Positions 34,321 to 46,680 of a DNA stretch of 64,000 bases are shown here, in pieces. Position 1 is the stretch's first letter, and each line of letters begins with the position of its first letter. The position numbers were made by a program, and so were the translations under genes. Under the pieces are notes generated by a model. The model saw only the letters and a program-made list of their open reading frames with translations. It searched no databases and had not been told where the DNA came from. This DNA comes from Euclidia mi (taxonomy: Eukaryota > Arthropoda > Insecta > Lepidoptera > Erebidae): NCBI GenBank assembly GCA_944739405.2, contig OX123188.2:65739251-65803250 (forward strand). Reading direction: 5' to 3'.

Positions 34321-35400
34321 TTTCAAAGCGAACCATTGGTAAATAATGTCAATTATTCTGATAGTTATTGTGATTTAGTAGCTCAGGCAACTAGTTATTT
34401 GGCCAACATAAATGAGTTAGTGAACGATCAAGGATCGCGTATTAACGTCGCTAACAAAACTGCCATAATGGATTTTACGCAGCGTATAACAGGTATAGTA
34501 TCCATACTAGCATTAAAATTGTCTAGTAACGAAACTAGGATGGCGCATTTGGAACGAGAGTTAGATAGCTTAAAAAACAATCAGCAAAAGCCGACGTACG
34601 CACAAAAACTTAGCCTTCGTCTACCAGCGAAGTCAGTGCCGGCGGCGGCCGCGGTGGAGTCTCACCGTGTCCAACGCCCTGCTATTGTAGCTTACCCGAC
34701 TACAGAGCGTTCAGCTGAATACGGGTCGTCATCCGCTACGAAGCAGGCACTGATGAAGGCCATCAACCTTGCGACGAAGGCTTTCAAATAGTAGGTGTCA
34801 AAAAAACAGCCAAGTCTGGTGTAGTACTACGTGTAGCCAACGAAAAACAATTCAAAAAGTTGGAATCCGTAACTGCGATTAGGTCTGCCGGTCTACGTCT
34901 AGAGAAGCCGAAAGGGCGTCAGCCACGCATTCTTGTCAAGGACGTACCCGGTGCTATGGAGGACAAAGCGTTCATCACGGCGTTATACCGTCAGAATATC
35001 AAAGATGAGGTAAGTGTAGACGAGGAAACGTTTATTAAAAATACCAAAATCACTCGTAGGCGTAAATTAGATAGTGGTCGTAAATGGATAGGCCTGGAAG
35101 TAGAACCAGACATTCGTAAACATCTTGTTAGCACAAAAGAAAAGTTGTTTATAGATTGGGCAACATGTAGGTTTATAGACGACATAGAAATAGTGCGGTA
35201 AATGTCAACAATTCGGTCATGTTCAAAAGTTTTGTACGTATAAAACAGCTGCTTGTGCTCACTGTGCTGGGGAACACGAAACAAAAACATGCTCAAATAA
35301 AGATCTTCCTGATTTTAAACCTTCATGCGTAGCATGTAAACGCCTTAAGAAACCGCATGACCATCGTTGCGGATCTCAGGAATGTCCACATATAAGTTGA
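34321..35400 (+). pseudogene. R1-clade ORF1, gag-like with three zinc knuckles
   Basis: The first frame (from 34321) enters at the element edge without an ATG, so the N-terminus is probably truncated. It then shifts near 34730 to the frame reading KTAKSGVVLRVANEKQFKK, LRLEKPKGRQPRILVKDV and IGLEVEPDIR. A second shift at about 35193 leads to CGKCQQFGHVQKFC, CAHCAGEHETKTC and CVACKRLKKPHDHRCG, three CCHC-type knuckles that bind nucleic acid. It ends at TGA 35398-35400. In the intact element it would coat the RNA. About 360 codons remain. Confidence 0.8.
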
Positions 35401-35475
35401 AATTAGAACAACTAATTCTTAATACTAACTACTGAATTAATAGTTTAGGAAACCTCTTACTTAGGTAGGTACATC

Positions 35476-38400
35476 ATGGATAATATCGTTATAGGACAAT
35501 TAAACCTTCACAACGATAGGGTGGCGACATTAGAGTTAGAGCGCTTAGTTATCTTAATATATAAAATCCTTGCGTTACTGACTGACTGACAGACACGCTA
35601 CAGCCGAAACTATTAGGCGCAGGAAGCTAAAATTTGGCATATATGGTACTTGGGGACTGTAGGGGTGCACTAAGAAGGGATTTCCCGAAATTCCCACGGG
35701 ATCGGCCAAAATGGCTAAAATAAAAAAAAATGCAGGCGTAGCTGCTGGCGTCGACTAGTAGAATATAAGTTAGACGTAATACTCGTACAAGAACAATATC
35801 AAAATACAAGCCAGAGTAATAAAATCATACAGCTGGACGGCAAAGCACGAGCTGGGATTTATGTCGCGAATTCAAACTTAACTGTAACATCTATTAGTAA
35901 TCTCATGACGTCACACTGTGCGGTTGCGGAGGTATCTTTTGCGTCCTTTAGAGTTTATGTTGTCAGCTGCTACTTTCAGTATTCACATCCGGTTGCCCCT
36001 TACTTACACCATCTTCGCTTCGTTTTAAGGTCCCTTGTGGGCCATAAGGTCATAATTAGTGCCGATGTGAATGCATCATCTACGTTATGGTATGGCAAAT
36101 ATCGTTTTTCTGATAGGGATCGACGGTGCGCCGTCGAGGATTTCATTGCAGAAATGAATTTATCCATCCACAACACACCAGATGCACCACCTACTTTTTG
36201 CAGTCCCATGGGCGAGTCTTCTATTGACGTCACACTTTCTTGTGGGGACGTTCGTATAGATAGGTGGCGTGTCCTACCGGACGCGTCATGCAGTGACCAC
36301 CGCCTAATCGTGTACGAATTCACGTCAAGGCTGCCACGGGACTCGTCATGTATCTCCTCTATTAATTTTAGATATAAAACAAAAGGAGCTAATTGGGATC
36401 TTTTTGGTTCACTATTCGCGTCACATGTCAAATACTTCACTTGCTGTAATCTTTCTGTAGAAGAGAGTGCTGAAATTTTGTCTGACACCTTCATATATTG
36501 TGCGGATGTTCCCATTGGCCGTGGTTCTATCACCAACACTCGTAGGTGTGATTGGTGGAATAACAACTTAGCTGAACTTCGGCGAGCCTTTCGCAGAGCA
36601 CGTAGAAAGTTAAATCTATTAAAAAGACGTCAAATAACAGGTGACGTTTATGATACTGCCTTCATTGCTCTTAGAGTTGCTAGATCTCCCTATAAGTAGG
36701 TCTGCAGTTGAAAAATGCAAAAGAAATTTGTTACCTAAGATTGTTGATAGACTCGATAGGGAGGGTCCGTGGTCTCCTTTATATCACGAATTTAAAGCAA
36801 ATAGATCTAACGACTTAGCCTATACCCAAAATATCAAAATTAATGGTAGACATTCCACTGGTATTGAGGAGACAACGGACTATCTCTTGAATTGTCTGAT
36901 ACCCAACGATCGGCTGGAGAATGACACAGACTACCACCGTCAGATCCGACAATGGGCTGCTTTGCAACCCGTTTCACCAGCGTCAGACCTACCATCCTAT
37001 GACGAATTTTTAAATGCTGTCGGATCTTTGCCGCCTAACAAAGCTTCAGGCGAAGACAAAATCTCCAACAAGATGATAAAGGAAGCTTGTAAAACATCTG
37101 GTGAGTCCATTTTGTTTGTGTTTAAACGTTGCATAGCAGAAGGTATTTTTCCTCGTATATGGCGCAGTGGTTACATTAGGATCATACCAAAAAGAGGAGA
37201 CAAACCGTCTGATGACCCTAAGCCAATAACATTGTTACCATCACTAAGAAAGCTTTTAGAACGTCTCGTAGTTCCCCGGCTTCTGCCGGGCGGTATTAGA
37301 TTTAGCGATAGACAATTTGGCTTCACAGTAGGTAAATCGACAGTTGACGCAGTTATATCGGTTAGGAAGATAGTTTCGTCATCAACACTACAATATGTGC
37401 TAGGTATATTCTTAGATATATCCGGCGCTTTCGACAACGCATGGTGGCCAATGCTTTTACTTAAATTAAAGTCTCGTGGATGCTTTAGTAACATATATTC
37501 CCTCATTTATACGTATTTCCTTCATGGAACAGCAAAGTTAAAATTAGGCCACCATGCTGTGTCGAAGGCGCTGATCGTGGGTTGTCCGCAGGGATCAGTG
37601 TTAGGCCCGTATTTATGGAATCTAGGTTTTGATGACTTTCTAAGCATACCACTACCACCAGGTTGCTCATTGACCGGATACGCAGATGACGGTCTTTTAC
37701 TTATTCAATCTAATACTAGGGTAGGACTTGAAAGATTAGCTAATCAATGTTTAGACTTAATCAATAATTGGGGTGAACGCAATCGTTTATATTTTTCTCC
37801 ACAGAAAACATTTCAATTACTTTTGAAAGGGAACTTAAAAACACCGCCACGAATCAAATTCAATAACATCACCATTAGAAACAAAGAATCAATTTGTTAT
37901 TTAGGGTTAGTTTTAGAGCGAAACTTTTCATTTGTCGAGCACATTAAAACAGTAGGTGAAAAATCTAAAATAAGTTTTTACGCCTTGTCAAAGATATCAA
38001 CTGTGACATGGGGGCTTTCGTTCAAAACTTTAAAAGTAATTTATGGTGTAACATATCTGGGTTGTATGTGTTATGGTGCGCCTGCATTGGCTGATAGAGC
38101 TACTATCGGTGCTGTACGACGTAAAATGCTACAAAGTCAACGTCTCGCGTTGATATTTTTGTGCAAGGCTTATAGGACAGTTAGTACTGAAGCTTTGCCA
38201 GTACTGGCAGGTGTATTTCCAGTCGATCTTGAGGCACAAAGACGAGCAGCAATGTATTACGTGACACGAGATAACATGGATCTAAATTTTCTAGCTCCAC
38301 GCGACAGACATAAGATCGCTAGATTGTTGAACCATCAATCCACAGTCTATGACGATATTCTTGATGAATGGCAATGTCGCTGGAACACATCAACTAAGGG

Positions 38401-38782
38401 CCGTCACCTTTACCAGTTCTTCCCAAGCGTCCGAGAGCGACTGGCGAGGAACTGGTTGGAGGTGGATCACTGTGTAGCCCAATTTCTTACAAGTCATGGC
38501 AACTTTAAGAGCAAGTTGAATTCATTTAAGCTAGTTGATTCACCGTTGTGCCAATGTTCAACATCTGGCAACAATTATGAACAATCTGCTCATCACATTC
38601 TATGGGAGTGTAGTCTTTGGCAAATTGAACGTAATATCATGCTTAACGAATTAGAGGTAACTTCTGGAGTAGTGTACTATACGGATCTTGTGGCAAGTAG
38701 GACGAATTTCAGTGCGTTTAGGCGTTTCTGCCATACATACATTACTGGAAACAGGTATAGTTCACAATTTAGGCCCCCTTAA
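35476..38782 (+). pseudogene. R1-clade ORF2: endonuclease, reverse transcriptase, zinc motif
   Basis: It starts at ATG 35476 (MDNIVIGQLNLHNDRVATLE), a typical R1-clade endonuclease opening. The frame is interrupted at 35551 and resumes at 35759 with IEYKLDVILVQEQYQ. The endonuclease ends with ADVNASSTLWY and SDHRLIVYEF. A one-base shift near 36695 joins ARSPYK to SAVEKCKRNLLPKI. The RT follows: PNKASGEDKISNKMI, LDISGAFDNAWWP, GCPQGSVLGPYLWNLGFDD and catalytic GYADDGLLLI. The C-terminal zinc motif is LCQC with H-x4-C in SAHHILWEC. The stop is at about 38782. The RT part after the shift is an unbroken frame of about 690 codons. Catalytic residues are intact, so only the shift and the insertion disable it. 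Confidence 0.88.
35552..35758 (+). mobile_element. Helitron-like non-autonomous element, 207 bp, inside ORF2
   Basis: It begins TCTTAATATATAAAATCC and ends GTCGACTAG, flanked by A on the left (35551) and T on the right (35759). This fits the Helitron rules: 5' TC, 3' CTAG, insertion between A and T, no target duplication. A short stem (GCAG/CTGC, 35732-35745) precedes the 3' end. Removing it joins GTT-A and TA-GAA into an uninterrupted ORF2 frame. It has no coding capacity. Confidence 0.85.
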
Positions 38783-39124
38783 TGCTCATGTCCGTGGTGC
38801 TTATCTTTTCTCATCACTATATCTCTTCGTTGCTTGTCTCCCGCTTTGTTAAGGAGGGAAGTGGATTATTCATTTTCCAACTCCTCCAATATACTTCTGA
38901 TTAAGTTCGTTGCGGGTTCCAAGACAGTTTAACTTTCCCCGGGACTTCACGAGTGTCAAAACTCGTTGTCATCAATGGTCACTGCTGCTGAACCTGGCTA
39001 CACAGGTGACACAGTAGTGGGAATGAGGGTGGGATTCGAAAAAAGCCATCGTACGGCTCAGCCTTTATGTGGGGGAGCCAGCACGAACTGAAACATCTTG
39101 TTGCTCCTGCTATTATGTACGCAG

Positions 39125-39145
39125 GCCAGTATGATAAGTCAAAAT
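39125..39145. repeat. Target-site duplication of the R1-clade element, right
   Basis: GCCAGTATGATAAGTCAAAA plus T, the partner of 34299-34318. Confidence 0.7.
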
Positions 39146-39687
39146 ATTAAAGAACATTTAAATCACTGTGCTTATAATATTACGAGGTAAAATCGCGCCA
39201 GTATTAAAAGAACCCAACGGGAAATGTTTCCATATTTCGCCTTTCGTTAAAATATTTATGCGGGCGTCCCCCGTTACATAATCTGGCTCTGTAAACACAT
39301 CTTAAGAAATAAACTATTATCATAGATTAGTCTTTATAAATACTGATAAGCAAAAAATCTATTCTATTAACAAAGGATCATGGACTATGACCATTACTGT
39401 AATATATTATACGCACTGGCCTCGATAGGGTATCCGGTGTAATTAAATATTCTCATAATAAATTCATATACTATGTACTAAATATCAAAAGTAACGAGTG
39501 AAGACGTTTAGTTTCCTGTTACGATTTCCGTATTTCTCTAGATTTTTAGGGTACCGCACTGCTAAATCAAAACATTACCGTTATAAAATCACTCACGCAA
39601 AGATTCTGACTATCCATCGCACAATAATTATTATTTTAGCAGATCGCCTCTTTGGCACCGCGACATTTTTAGTATTTTTTTATTTAT
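39146..39687. other. AT-rich spacer
   Basis: No gene or element recognised. Confidence 0.4.
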
Positions 39688-39897
39688 TTATAGTCTCACG
39701 CCTGTATCTCCGAAGGGGTAGGCAGAGGTGTAAATATTACACCCACATTTCGCCATAAATTTTTAGGTCCCACGTAATAGGGGGCAAGCCAGAGTGAGTA
39801 TTCGGAAAAGCCCAGTAACACGTTTGCCCGACCCGGGAATCGAACCCGGGACCTCCGATCAGCAGTCGCATACGCTATCCACTGGACCACGGAGGTT
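39688..39897 (-). repeat. tRNA-derived SINE, family C, full copy
   Basis: On the reverse strand the head reads CCTCCGTGGTCCAGTGGATA with A box, then GGTTCGATTCCCGG (B box). The body has GGGACCTAAAAATT and ends GCCTACCCCTTCGG, then GGCGTGAGACTAT. The head resembles a tRNA but its 5' and 3' ends do not pair into an acceptor stem, so it is not annotated as tRNA. Its 3' end matches the RTE 3' end at 8712-8762. Confidence 0.8.
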
Positions 39898-40841
39898 TTT
39901 AGTTATGTAAGTACTTCTTATTGCATAAGGTTCTCGAGGTGTACCATGGTTATGAAAAGTACCTCTAGCCAAGCGGATAGGCAGTGTTAGTGAAAACCAG
40001 TAGAGTAAATTTAAAAATTTAAGGATCGCAACTTAATCACACTCGGACCTGACCCCCAGTCGAGTTTCATTAAAAACCGTTCAATAGTTTTGGCGCGAAA
40101 GAACGACAAACAATGACTTTTGTTATATTGCTTATCTTAAACTACTGCTACGGAACTCTCTTCGTGCGCAACTGAGATGCTTTTGATTGTATCTATTACC
40201 GCGCCGCTAAGTTTGTCATATATATGGGTATTGTGTATTGTCGTAACTGATGAGTTTCTGAGTTGATAATAATAACAGGGGCATTTTTTACTTAGTCGGA
40301 TCCCTGGTATTGGACTCTGATGTTATTCTTTTTGTGGAGACTTAAATGATACAGATAACTATTTATTTTATTGCTTGCTAGATGCCGCCCGCAGCTCTGG
40401 TGTCGCGAAATGTAGTCTGTGTGTTATTTTGATGTACAAAAACGTATGCATCACTGCAAAGTATTATCAACATCAGGACTGTAATTTTAGCGTGAAAGAA
40501 GCCAACAAAAAACAAACACGCTCACGCAGTAATTTTTTTTTATGGAATTCATTGTTTTCCTCCCTTCCCTTTTTTTCCGGCTCCGGCGAAGCTAAAAGGA
40601 AAGGTATTGTTTTTATTATACGGTTACTTAGCTTATATCACATACATTCATACAAGATATGTATGTTTAGTAGAACATCAATTTAATTACAACGTGTTAT
40701 TATAACAAGGAGTGATAGGTGCAAATAAACTGTCAAGTTGATATTGAAATTGTGCCCATGCGTTAGCTTCTCATTACTCATTATCATCACTCTGCAATGT
40801 CAAAACAAAATTAAATTATTATAATAGGACTTGAATATGCT
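39898..40841. other. AT-rich spacer
   Basis: No gene recognised; a 103-codon frame at 40375-40686 has no domain. Confidence 0.4.
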
Positions 40842-40901
40842 TTGTAATGTTTTATATAGTAATTGTATATATTAATACAATTACTATATAAAACATAACA
40901 A
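40842..40901. repeat. Near-perfect hairpin, 27 bp arms, 6-base loop
   Basis: The left arm 40842-40868 pairs with 40875-40901 with one mismatch. The stem is AT-rich (TTTTATATAGTAATTGTAT). No gene is beside it. Confidence 0.75.
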
Positions 40902-40972
40902 AAAAGCACTAGACATTTCTGATCGATAAAAAGATCGAAAAATATGGTCAAAATTCTTTCTCTTATATATCA

Positions 40973-41176
40973 AGTTAATTATCGCTTGCTTGCTTATCGG
41001 TGAAGGAAAATATCGTGAGGAAACCTGCATATCTGAGAATTCTCCATAATGTTCTCGAAAGACATGTGAAGTTTGCCAACCCACACCTGGCCAGCGAGGT
41101 AGACTGTGGCCTTAACCTTCTCATAGTGAGAAGAGGCCCGTGCCCAGCAGTGGGACAGGGCTGATTATGATGATCA
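40973..41176 (+). repeat. SINE family A1, lacking its head
   Basis: It matches the body of 25055-25380 in forward orientation from TTAATTATCGCTTG to GGGCTGATTATGATGAT. The tRNA-like head is missing, consistent with 5' truncation. Confidence 0.75.
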
Positions 41177-42356
41177 AGTTTTAAGGTTGTTTTGCTTAGG
41201 AATAACAAATTATATTCCATTATTTATTTATTGTGTATTCGTTAATTTCAATATCATCGCCTAAGCTTTAAAATATATTTGAGAACTATGTACAATCAAT
41301 CAGGTCGGCGCTGGACCAGTTTGAAAAAAAATCTCTTGGCTCGCTCATAGGTCACGAGGCACCCTAGAAACTCGTTTTGTATACGAGTGTCAATAAAGCA
41401 GCACTGGAAGCGACGATGTGTGGCTGAGCAATTCTCGCCCTTATGGTGGTCTAGCAGGAAGTTGTCCGACTGTACATATTATAACAATTACATCAAACCG
41501 GCGCTCAATGTACAACAGATATATAGGGGCGGGAAATAGAATTTACGAAACCATTGTCTACTAGATTACATAATCAATTACACATAATGATTTAGCGCTT
41601 TCTTGTAAAAATAAGAGTTAAGGAGTTCACGTTAAGTAATAATCTCCGTATCAATTACAAACAATGTTTTGTTAAACGCAAGAGAAAATACATATTATAT
41701 TACCTACGTTGTGTGACTTTTCTATTACGATGATAAATAGACCTACAAACTGTGTGTCGCCCTGTATGTATCTGTATTATTAAATATAATAACAAGGTGT
41801 TGGATCTTTTAATACATAGTAATCATCTTCAATCTCAATAATTATTTGTAACCTGAGCCATTCTATGTGAATTATGAAATCGATGCATGTTTTAAATAGG
41901 TTTCACTTTGTGTAAAATTACACTGAGTCCATATGTTTACCTGTATTGAAACCAATGCATGGTTAATATGTATGTATAATTATCAATATATTTTATCCAA
42001 TTCAGCTAACACTTATGTATACTTATTTATTTCGTTTATATTTGTGTACAACTATGGTGTCAAAGTTTCCAGACCGCCCTAAGGACGACATGGCCTAACG
42101 ATTCTTGTTTTGAGACAAGAACCGGAACCGATAGTTTTATGTGCCCTCCGTAGCACAGTAGCACTGTCACCCAAATAAGTAGCGACCTCTGTAAGAGCTG
42201 CTTAACTTTGCCGACCAATTAGGAACGGAATGCTGAGACACGGTAGTAACGCCATATTTGTAAGCTAAAATCTCTAGTCTGAACGCTTTGTCCGATGTAT
42301 GCAGGCTGTGACTACAGGAGCTACCTGTGTGTATTTCAGCAGGGGTATCCGAAGAC
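41177..42356. other. AT-rich spacer
   Basis: No gene or element recognised. Confidence 0.4.
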
Positions 42357-42512
42357 CACGCGCGCATTGGCGGCCAGGTCGCGGCGGCCAGCGTAATAAA
42401 TGCATTGTATGGAAATATGCATCAGTGCGCGCAAACGTGCTGGACGTTTGCATACATGCTGCTGCGTATGTATTTCGCTGGCCACCGCGACCTGGCCGCC
42501 AGTGCGCGACTG
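42357..42512. repeat. GC-rich foldback element, about 155 bp
   Basis: The left arm (42361-42405, with TTGGCGGCCAGGTCGCGG) is the reverse complement of the right arm (42460-42509, CCGCGACCTGGCCGCCAG) with about six mismatches. A central spacer of about 55 bases contains further short inverted strings. Composition contrasts with AT-rich flanks. It looks like a MITE or foldback element; no second copy was found here. Confidence 0.6.
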
Positions 42513-42742
42513 GGCTGTGAGTAATGTTGGTGAGTCTGGTTCACCGGAGGATCTCTTGAAACATCAAGTATAGCTCTCCCCGTCACCCGCTGAATGCCTT
42601 CCGATAAGACCTTATGACGAAAATCTGGCTTATATCCCAAAAAATGCACTTGTTTCAATGTTAGACATTTTTAACTCAAGTGCTTATAGTTAACTTAACT
42701 GAGAATGCTTGCAGTAACGCTTGCACATTTTTGTAAAATTTA
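42513..42742. other. Short spacer
   Basis: Nothing recognised. Confidence 0.4.
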
Positions 42743-42972
42743 AGAATTTCGACTGTCTCGTTGGTCTCACGGCATAAATGTGCGCGTGGGATTGGGAGGT
42801 CTCGGGTTCGATTCCCGGGTCGGGCAAAGTGTTATTGGGTTTTATTGGGGCACGGAGTCTGGTAATGTGCCCGGTACGTGGGACCTAAAAATTCATGGCG
42901 AAATGTGGGTGTAATATTACACCTCTGCCTACCCCTTCGGGGATACAGGCGTGAGCCTATAAAAAAATTATA
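42743..42972 (+). repeat. tRNA-derived SINE, family C, full copy
   Basis: Head TCGTTGGTCTCACGG (A-box region), GGGTTCGATTCCCGGGTCGG (B box), body GTACGTGGGACCTAAAAATT, tail CTACCCCTTCGGGGATACAG and GGCGTGAGCC, then A-rich. It is the clearest forward copy and shows the consensus layout. Confidence 0.8.
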
Positions 42973-45821
42973 AAAAAAATAAGAATTTCGAGCAACCCTT
43001 TCTTAGTGATCATGATGCCCAAGGAACATGCATGCCAAATTTCAGTTTCTGGTGCCCAATGGTTTTATCAGTCAGTCAATCTGTCAGTAGTGGAAGAATT
43101 ATATGTATACAAAAAACATGCGCCAATTGCTATTATACTCATTTAAACACCATGATAATAAGCAGTCTACCATTGTTCCAAGGAAATGTAATCTGAAGTT
43201 CTAAATTATATGCTACTATTGTAAACGTCCAATTAATACGAGCTTCCGTACATTATACAAAAACAAAACCATGGCTTAACAATAGTAGAACTTTGAGTAG
43301 GCAGCTAATTTATTACAAGCAAGTAGCTAATAACAACCCTTTGTTCCATTAAGCGAAATAGATTTAAGAAAAATATAAGCCAGAATACAATTGTTTGCCT
43401 TCGGGTAGCAAACCTGTGCAATAAATAAATTGAAGGTAATTTCATACAGATCAATAATTATTTACGTTTTGAGTTGCTTGCATACAGTATACACTTTAAG
43501 CTATCATTTTAATAATTTTATAAGCTTACAGTTGCGGTTAGATCGTTGTGTGTAGCGGGAGCACAAACGACGACAAACTCGTCAAGCAGATAGACGCGAC
43601 TGCTATCGTCGAAATCCTTATTTGAAATTCATTCAATGAATTTGGGATCGCATATTAATCTTTTTCAATTGTACCCCTTTAAAAAATAAATAGCAATAAA
43701 TAGCAATAATAAATAGCAATCAATAAATAAATAACAATAATATACACGACTCCCGCTTTACTACGACTAGCAACTATACTTCGTATAGAAACTAACAACC
43801 CGCACGTTGACTCGATGTGTGACTTCATTCATCAGTGTGGACGCAACTTATTAAAAAATGCGAAAGTTTTGACTCCCGAAATCTGCTTCGAATTTTGTAA
43901 TAACAGAAGTATTTCAAATCGTTTGTTTTTCAAAGTATCGAAAGTTAGCGACATTTATTGCATTTGTACAAAAGTCATGCATCTTGCTGGTTCGACTCTC
44001 AAAATAAGCAAAATTAAATCATAATCTTGCAGATAATATGTTTTCGGACTAATGAGTTTTTGTTTTTTATATCAATAACTATCCAACTGATAAGCCAATT
44101 ACTGTCAAGTGCAGGCATTAACATGAGTTATTTCGCTCTGTAATGATACCTAGGCAGTGCATTACTACTTAACCCGATATTTACCTTGTTATAGTTTGCT
44201 ATGAGAAAAATTATTCTGACATTTCCTTGTATTCAAAACTTTTTACAAGCTCGCGAAAAAATGCTCTTAAAGTTTCAAACATTTGAAATGTCACGCTTAT
44301 TAAGTGTTACCACGTGTTACTCTCTATAGTTCATTTCAACGGTCAAAAACAGAACGCAAAGGTCAAAAACAGAATTAGTACGTCTGAATTTCTGTAATCA
44401 TTTTCGTAAAAGTAGGTAGGTGGTATACAATATCGTTCATGCTACGCACATTAAAACAGAAATGTCTACGTTCGAGCAATCCCAGAAATAACTCGGTAGC
44501 ATGTGAAATTTTCTACAGCTGTATAAACTAAAGTGCATTTCAAAGATAATTACTTACACGAACAATAAATCTAACTAACAAAAAGAGACGATTTATAGCT
44601 TAACTTAATACCTGTAGGATCGACGGCCGGTAGTAATATATTGTTTCTATGCATATTTTAATGTTTTATTTTAGACCTTCATTCTGCGAGTGTTGTTTGT
44701 ATTGGAAGTACTTACGAGAGTTCCTGTTAGTTCAAGTTAGGGTTTTAATTCTCTTTTTGTTCTTACTAAACCAAGTTAGTCTACTGCTGTCATTTACGAG
44801 GAGAGGCAAGGTAATATTTTAAAGAGATGAAACTAACTTTCGTCGTATACTTATCATACGAGTATATTACTTAACATATCTCAAGTGTCTCCAAAAACTA
44901 CATAGAAAATATTGTGTAAACAGGTTTTTGCTGCCCTTATGTTTTTATCGAGGCGAAGAGAGAGAGAGAGCAATAAACTTAATACACGAAGGTTATTCTA
45001 GGATAAAAGTATCGAGCATCAAGAAACATATTCATCTTTGTACACCAGTTATTTTAACCACCGACGCGTTACTTATTGTTTCATCCGCCCAACAGTAACT
45101 GGTCTATTTATTACAAGATTATCAGCTTAGATAGTTCGAAATAGTCCTGAGCTCATTCGACATTCACTTAACCATTTTAGGTGTAAACGTGTTTCAGAGC
45201 CATCAGTATCGTTCGTGAGGAAGCAATCTACAATCGCACGTCTCTGTCACGGTAATATAATCTAACAGTATTGTAACTCGGCCGCCTTCGTGAGTTATAT
45301 ACCTACCAGACGCGCCGCATGCGACCTGCGGCACGATCGCGGCTGTGGGTACTCTTGGCACAGTCCGCACAGTTTAATGGGTACTCTGCTCGATGCGCGT
45401 GGGTATAACTCGAGTTTCGTGCGTTTGTATGGAGTTACAATACTGTTAGATATTATTACCGTGTCTCTGTCATCTGCTCACGACACGAAAGGAAAAACAT
45501 CGTCTAGACATCTCGACATAAATTGAAAATCACTGAGATGCGTTCCCATATATTGAGCAAGCATAGATTTCAGAACATTCTAGACTAGATAACATTTTAT
45601 TGAGTTGACGAAATTAACTCACGTTTCTTATGAACGTCGATTGATATATATTATTATTAATTGATTTGTGACTTGCAGGTTGGGTAAAAAATCTAGCGGT
45701 ATATTATTCATCGTGAGTCGGAAAATTCTGAAATATTTTTTATTGTACTCTAAAGTAACAAAAAAGTATTAAGAGTTTTACCTACGCAATTAACGGTAAT
45801 GTAGCACTATAGTTTTTTATT
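42973..45821. other. AT-rich spacer with a GC patch
   Basis: At 43683-43742 an AATAAATAGC-like unit is repeated several times. At 44956-44970 there is a short AG repeat. At 45270-45440 composition turns GC-rich with many CpGs, but no supported frame lies there. Confidence 0.4.
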
Positions 45822-46078
45822 TTATTTATAGACTCTGTATCCCCGAAGGGGTACGCAGAGGCGTAATAGGTATTACACCCATATTTCGCCATGAATTTTT
45901 AGGTCCCACGTAATAGGGGGTGAGCCTATTGCCGATACCGGGCACATCACCAGACTCCGTGCTGCTACTGAGAATTCGGAAAAACCCAGTAACACTTTTG
46001 CCCGACCCGGGAATCGAACCCGGAACCTCCGATCAGCAGTCGCATACGCTATCCACTGGACCTCGAAGGCAGCCACTA
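45822..46078 (-). repeat. tRNA-derived SINE, family C, full copy
   Basis: Same order as 39688-39897, with an extra internal segment (ATTGCCGATACCGGGCAC) also present in the forward copy at 42743-42972. Confidence 0.8.
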
Positions 46079-46547
46079 TAGCACTATAGTAATAAATTGA
46101 CATGGAAAAATATACTTTAAATGACAATGATAAGACATCGTTTGCCGTTTACGTATTGTGAGTGGTTATAAGTTCGTTGTCCGATAGAGACAATGACAAT
46201 TGCGCGCACCACAAATAGCTATTCTGTGTCTGGACTGTATCCGTTGTCTCAGACCCCCACATGACTTATAAGATTTATAGCAATAGACACATTGCTATAA
46301 CCAATATATTCCAAACGTCAGATCTTAATATCAGTTCATGTTTTGAATTATGTTATTAAAATTTATTTTTAGTAAGTTGCAACATCATAATTGAAACGAC
46401 AACATGTACCTAATTGCCAAAATTGTATCAAGTGGCTATAAATAACAAATTTTATGTTTTAGCAATTAACCTTATAGCTATTTCTTACTTGGTAATATCA
46501 AACTCATACAGTTTAACATAATATTGAAACCGGCTACATGTGCGTTA

Positions 46548-46680
46548 TTTTCACACATACATACATACATAACGTCACGCCTTTTATCCCTGAAGGGGTA
46601 GGCAGAGGTATATTTCTACACTCACTTTTCGCCAGATATACTTTAGTCCCACGTAATAAGGGGCGAGCCTATTGCCGTTT
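46548..46680 (-). repeat. SINE family C, 3' part
   Basis: CATA repeats (the tail) lead into CCCTGAAGGGGTAGGCAGAG and TCCCACGTAATAAGGGGCG, ending before the head. Truncated copy. Confidence 0.7.

Larger units (their letters stand above)
34319..39124 (+). mobile_element. R1-clade non-LTR retrotransposon, nearly complete, 4.8 kb
   Basis: Two ORFs lie in the order of R1-group LINEs: a gag-like protein with CCHC zinc knuckles (to 35400), then endonuclease plus RT with a C-terminal zinc motif (35476-38782). A 3' untranslated region runs to 39124. A target duplication of about 20 bp brackets it. The flanks are not 28S rDNA, so this is not an R1 copy in its usual ribosomal site. Damage is light: frameshifts in ORF1, one in ORF2, and a 207 bp Helitron-like insertion. 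Confidence 0.85.

Noticed and set aside
39820..39897. tRNA gene on the reverse strand
   Set aside because: A and B boxes are present, but the acceptor stem does not pair and the body is shared with other SINE copies.
45290..45526. 78-codon frame in the GC patch
   Set aside because: It begins with a non-ATG codon and shows no recognisable feature.
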